DNA of 64,000 nucleotides from Neodiprion pinetum. Lineage: Eukaryota; Arthropoda; Insecta; Hymenoptera; Diprionidae. A program made the position numbers and the translations under genes. Location: positions 13,727,193 through 13,791,192 of the forward strand of contig NC_060235.2 in assembly GCF_021155775.2 (NCBI RefSeq), read 5' to 3'. Under the pieces are notes generated by a model, which was given only the letters and a program-made list of their open reading frames with translations, had not been told where the DNA came from and did no database searches. This document shows, one piece after another, positions 63,551 through 64,000 of this stretch. Positions within the stretch are counted from its first letter, which is position 1; each line of letters starts with the position of its first letter.

Positions 63551-64000
63551 CAGCTCCTAACCTAGATGCTCCTAGTCGGGCCAAAAACAGGCTGACAAGA
63601 AAGAAAACCCGCAGATCTCACCAAATTCACTGATTTAGAATGATAGAGTTTTATTTTGCGCGTTAAGAGAGATCAAACACTTGAGGTAGAAAAGCGAATC
63701 ACTATAGTTATATGATAAAACTTAGAGAGCACACAGAAAAAGCGTCTTGACACAACGGCGGTTCAGTGGCCCCCTTATTTTATAATTTTCATCGCTTTAT
63801 ATTTTATTTCTATTATACTTTGTATTTTTTAGCTTCATATTTACGAATGATCTATGATTTTTATAGAAATACATAGAAAATAAAATTGAAAAAAATCCAC
63901 AGTCTATAAAAGCCAAATATTGATCAATTTTTCGTTTCTTTGCAAAAAATACTATTATGAGTAAAAATTACTCCGAGTCTCGTTATCGGTGATGTCATCT
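63551..64000. other. Upstream flank of the LINE, unresolved
   Basis: May include the LINE 5' untranslated region up to about 63760. Beyond that the sequence is AT-rich. I see no gene and no terminal repeat. Confidence 0.4.

Overview
This is a eukaryotic, intergenic or intronic stretch of DNA, most likely from an insect. The evidence is the mix of elements: an arthropod-type Polinton/adintovirus, BEL/Pao and other LTR elements, an APE-type LINE, hAT and other DNA transposons, GT-AG introns, and one exon of a TASK-type potassium channel. A hymenopteran host is plausible from the look of the Polinton proteins, but I cannot prove it. Almost nothing here is ordinary host coding sequence. It is a graveyard of nested mobile elements.

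Region 1 (1-13253): one nearly complete Polinton (Maverick/adintovirus-like endogenous virus), cut by the left window edge. It has inverted terminal repeats (1-275 and about 12487-13253). Rightward genes are protein-primed family B DNA polymerase (pPolB), a phospholipase-A2-domain minor capsid protein, an adenain-like protease, penton, major capsid protein (MCP) and an unnamed conserved protein. Leftward genes are a retrovirus-like integrase with chromodomain, two Polinton-associated proteins and the packaging ATPase. Every gene except penton and perhaps the small 6223-6567 frame carries stops or frameshifts, and a solo LTR with a clean target duplication sits in pPolB. Four rightward genes share a TATA box about 30 bp upstream of a TCAGT-type initiator.

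Region 2 (13254-26911): anonymous DNA, a foldback cluster with tRNA-like modules (14877-15990), a 1.95-kb solo LTR (17899-19851), a 3.8-kb non-autonomous DNA transposon (20698-24459) holding another solo LTR, and a hAT remnant with an 8-bp target duplication (26127-26911).

Region 3 (27587-38344): a second pPolB pseudogene, split by a complete BEL/Pao retrotransposon (28998-37222) with two 846-bp LTRs and a 5-bp target duplication. The BEL reverse transcriptase is itself split by a 908-bp near-perfect palindromic foldback element.

Region 4 (38485-54763): a second copy of the non-autonomous DNA transposon (with its own solo LTR), inverted Polinton fragments (protease, PLA2 protein, ATPase, MCP), two more solo LTRs of the 17.9-kb family, and the capsid-side terminal repeat of another Polinton (53141-54763).

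Region 5 (54764-64000): the first coding exon of a TASK-type two-pore potassium channel with an in-frame stop at codon 30, an intron-bearing transposase-like gene followed by a 138-bp hairpin, and a nearly intact LINE whose ORF2 is open for 1103 codons.

Reading frames and boundaries were worked out by eye. Family names rest on recognisable motifs, not on searches.
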